A DNA stretch of 64,000 nt, taken from assembly GCF_000003815.2 (NCBI RefSeq), contig NW_023365716.1, positions 308,760 through 372,759 on the forward strand, read 5' to 3'. The DNA is from Branchiostoma floridae. Taxonomy: Eukaryota; Chordata; Leptocardii; Amphioxiformes; Branchiostomatidae. A program made the position numbers and the translations under genes. Within the stretch, counting starts at the first letter, position 1; the number at the start of each line of letters is the position of its first letter. Below are positions 63,845 through 64,000 of the stretch, in pieces. The notes below the pieces were generated by a model. It had not been told where the DNA came from. It made no database searches and worked only from the letters and a program-made list of their open reading frames with translations.

Positions 63845-64000
63845 TACACTCTACGTAATGCCCCTGTGAGACCAAAAGACCCTTAACTGCCCAGTGAGAA
63901 GTGTGGCGTCATATATAACTTTGCATGTGAAGAGTGTGGTGAGACGTATGTGGGGAGAAACGGAAAGATCGCTAGGGGGAACGGACTACCGAACACCAAA
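63845..64000 (+). mobile_element. Penelope-like GIY-YIG fragment at window end
   Basis: A frame in this stretch reads EKCGVIYNFACEECGETYVG followed by RNGK, matching the GIY-YIG endonuclease start (GVIY..PC..C...Y.G..G). The ankyrin repeat unit stops at about 63840, so the element probably inserted there and continues past the window. Confidence 0.55.

Noticed and set aside
1-64000. Uncollapsed haplotypes as the sole explanation of the two MS4A-ROCO blocks
   Set aside because: COR divergence of about 40 residues in 245, and different ankyrin arrays, exceed what alleles would show; read depth would still be a useful test.

Overview
This is a eukaryotic, intron-rich genomic window that fits a lancelet (amphioxus, Branchiostoma) best. 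The reasons are GT-AG introns with consistent phases, an NME8-type ciliary gene, MS4A-like and ROCO/CARD genes in recent lineage-specific copies, and dense small DNA transposons, tRNA-derived SINEs, CR1-like LINEs and Penelope-like fragments. The species call is an inference; no search was possible. There are four assembly gaps (23178-23298, 30230-31026, 33987-34086, 36831-36930).

Layout. (1) 1-13829: a four-TM MS4A-like gene (+; its first exon is cut by the window edge), convergent with a ROCO-family gene (-) whose exons encode ankyrin repeats, a Roc GTPase, a COR domain and a C-terminal CARD. (2) 13828-23902: a block of about 10 kb bounded by inverted arms of about 0.5 kb, full of smaller inverted repeats and mobile fragments, with no credible gene; it cuts off the ankyrin array of the first ROCO gene. 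(3) 24155-33138: a thioredoxin + triple NDK gene (NME8/TXNDC3-like, +) lacking its first and last exons in this window. Many of its exon-intron junctions have been tandemly multiplied into minisatellites. (4) 34087-46400: a repeat-rich intergenic region with a roughly 1.7 kb duplicated segment and a Harbinger-like element inserted into another member of its own family. (5) 46812-63280: a second, diverged copy of the MS4A-like + ROCO pair in the same orientation. It carries six insertions absent from copy 1: three piggyBac-like MITEs, a SINE with a 10-bp target duplication, a foldback element and a truncated CR1-like LINE.

Gene roles, known from the families: MS4A proteins are tetraspan membrane proteins; ROCO proteins are GTPase scaffolds (DAPK1, LRRK2, MFHAS1), and the CARD here suggests an innate-immune or cell-death adaptor; NME8 is an axonemal outer-dynein-arm component. 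The MS4A/ROCO pair and NME8 have no evident functional link; they are neighbours through duplication.

The most unusual signals are: recurrent tandem copying of splice junctions across one gene (also in the adjacent MS4A genes); ankyrin exons amplified with their introns in a higher-order repeat that includes decayed exons; the ANK-Roc-COR-CARD architecture; and a possible pair of mutually exclusive NDK exons.
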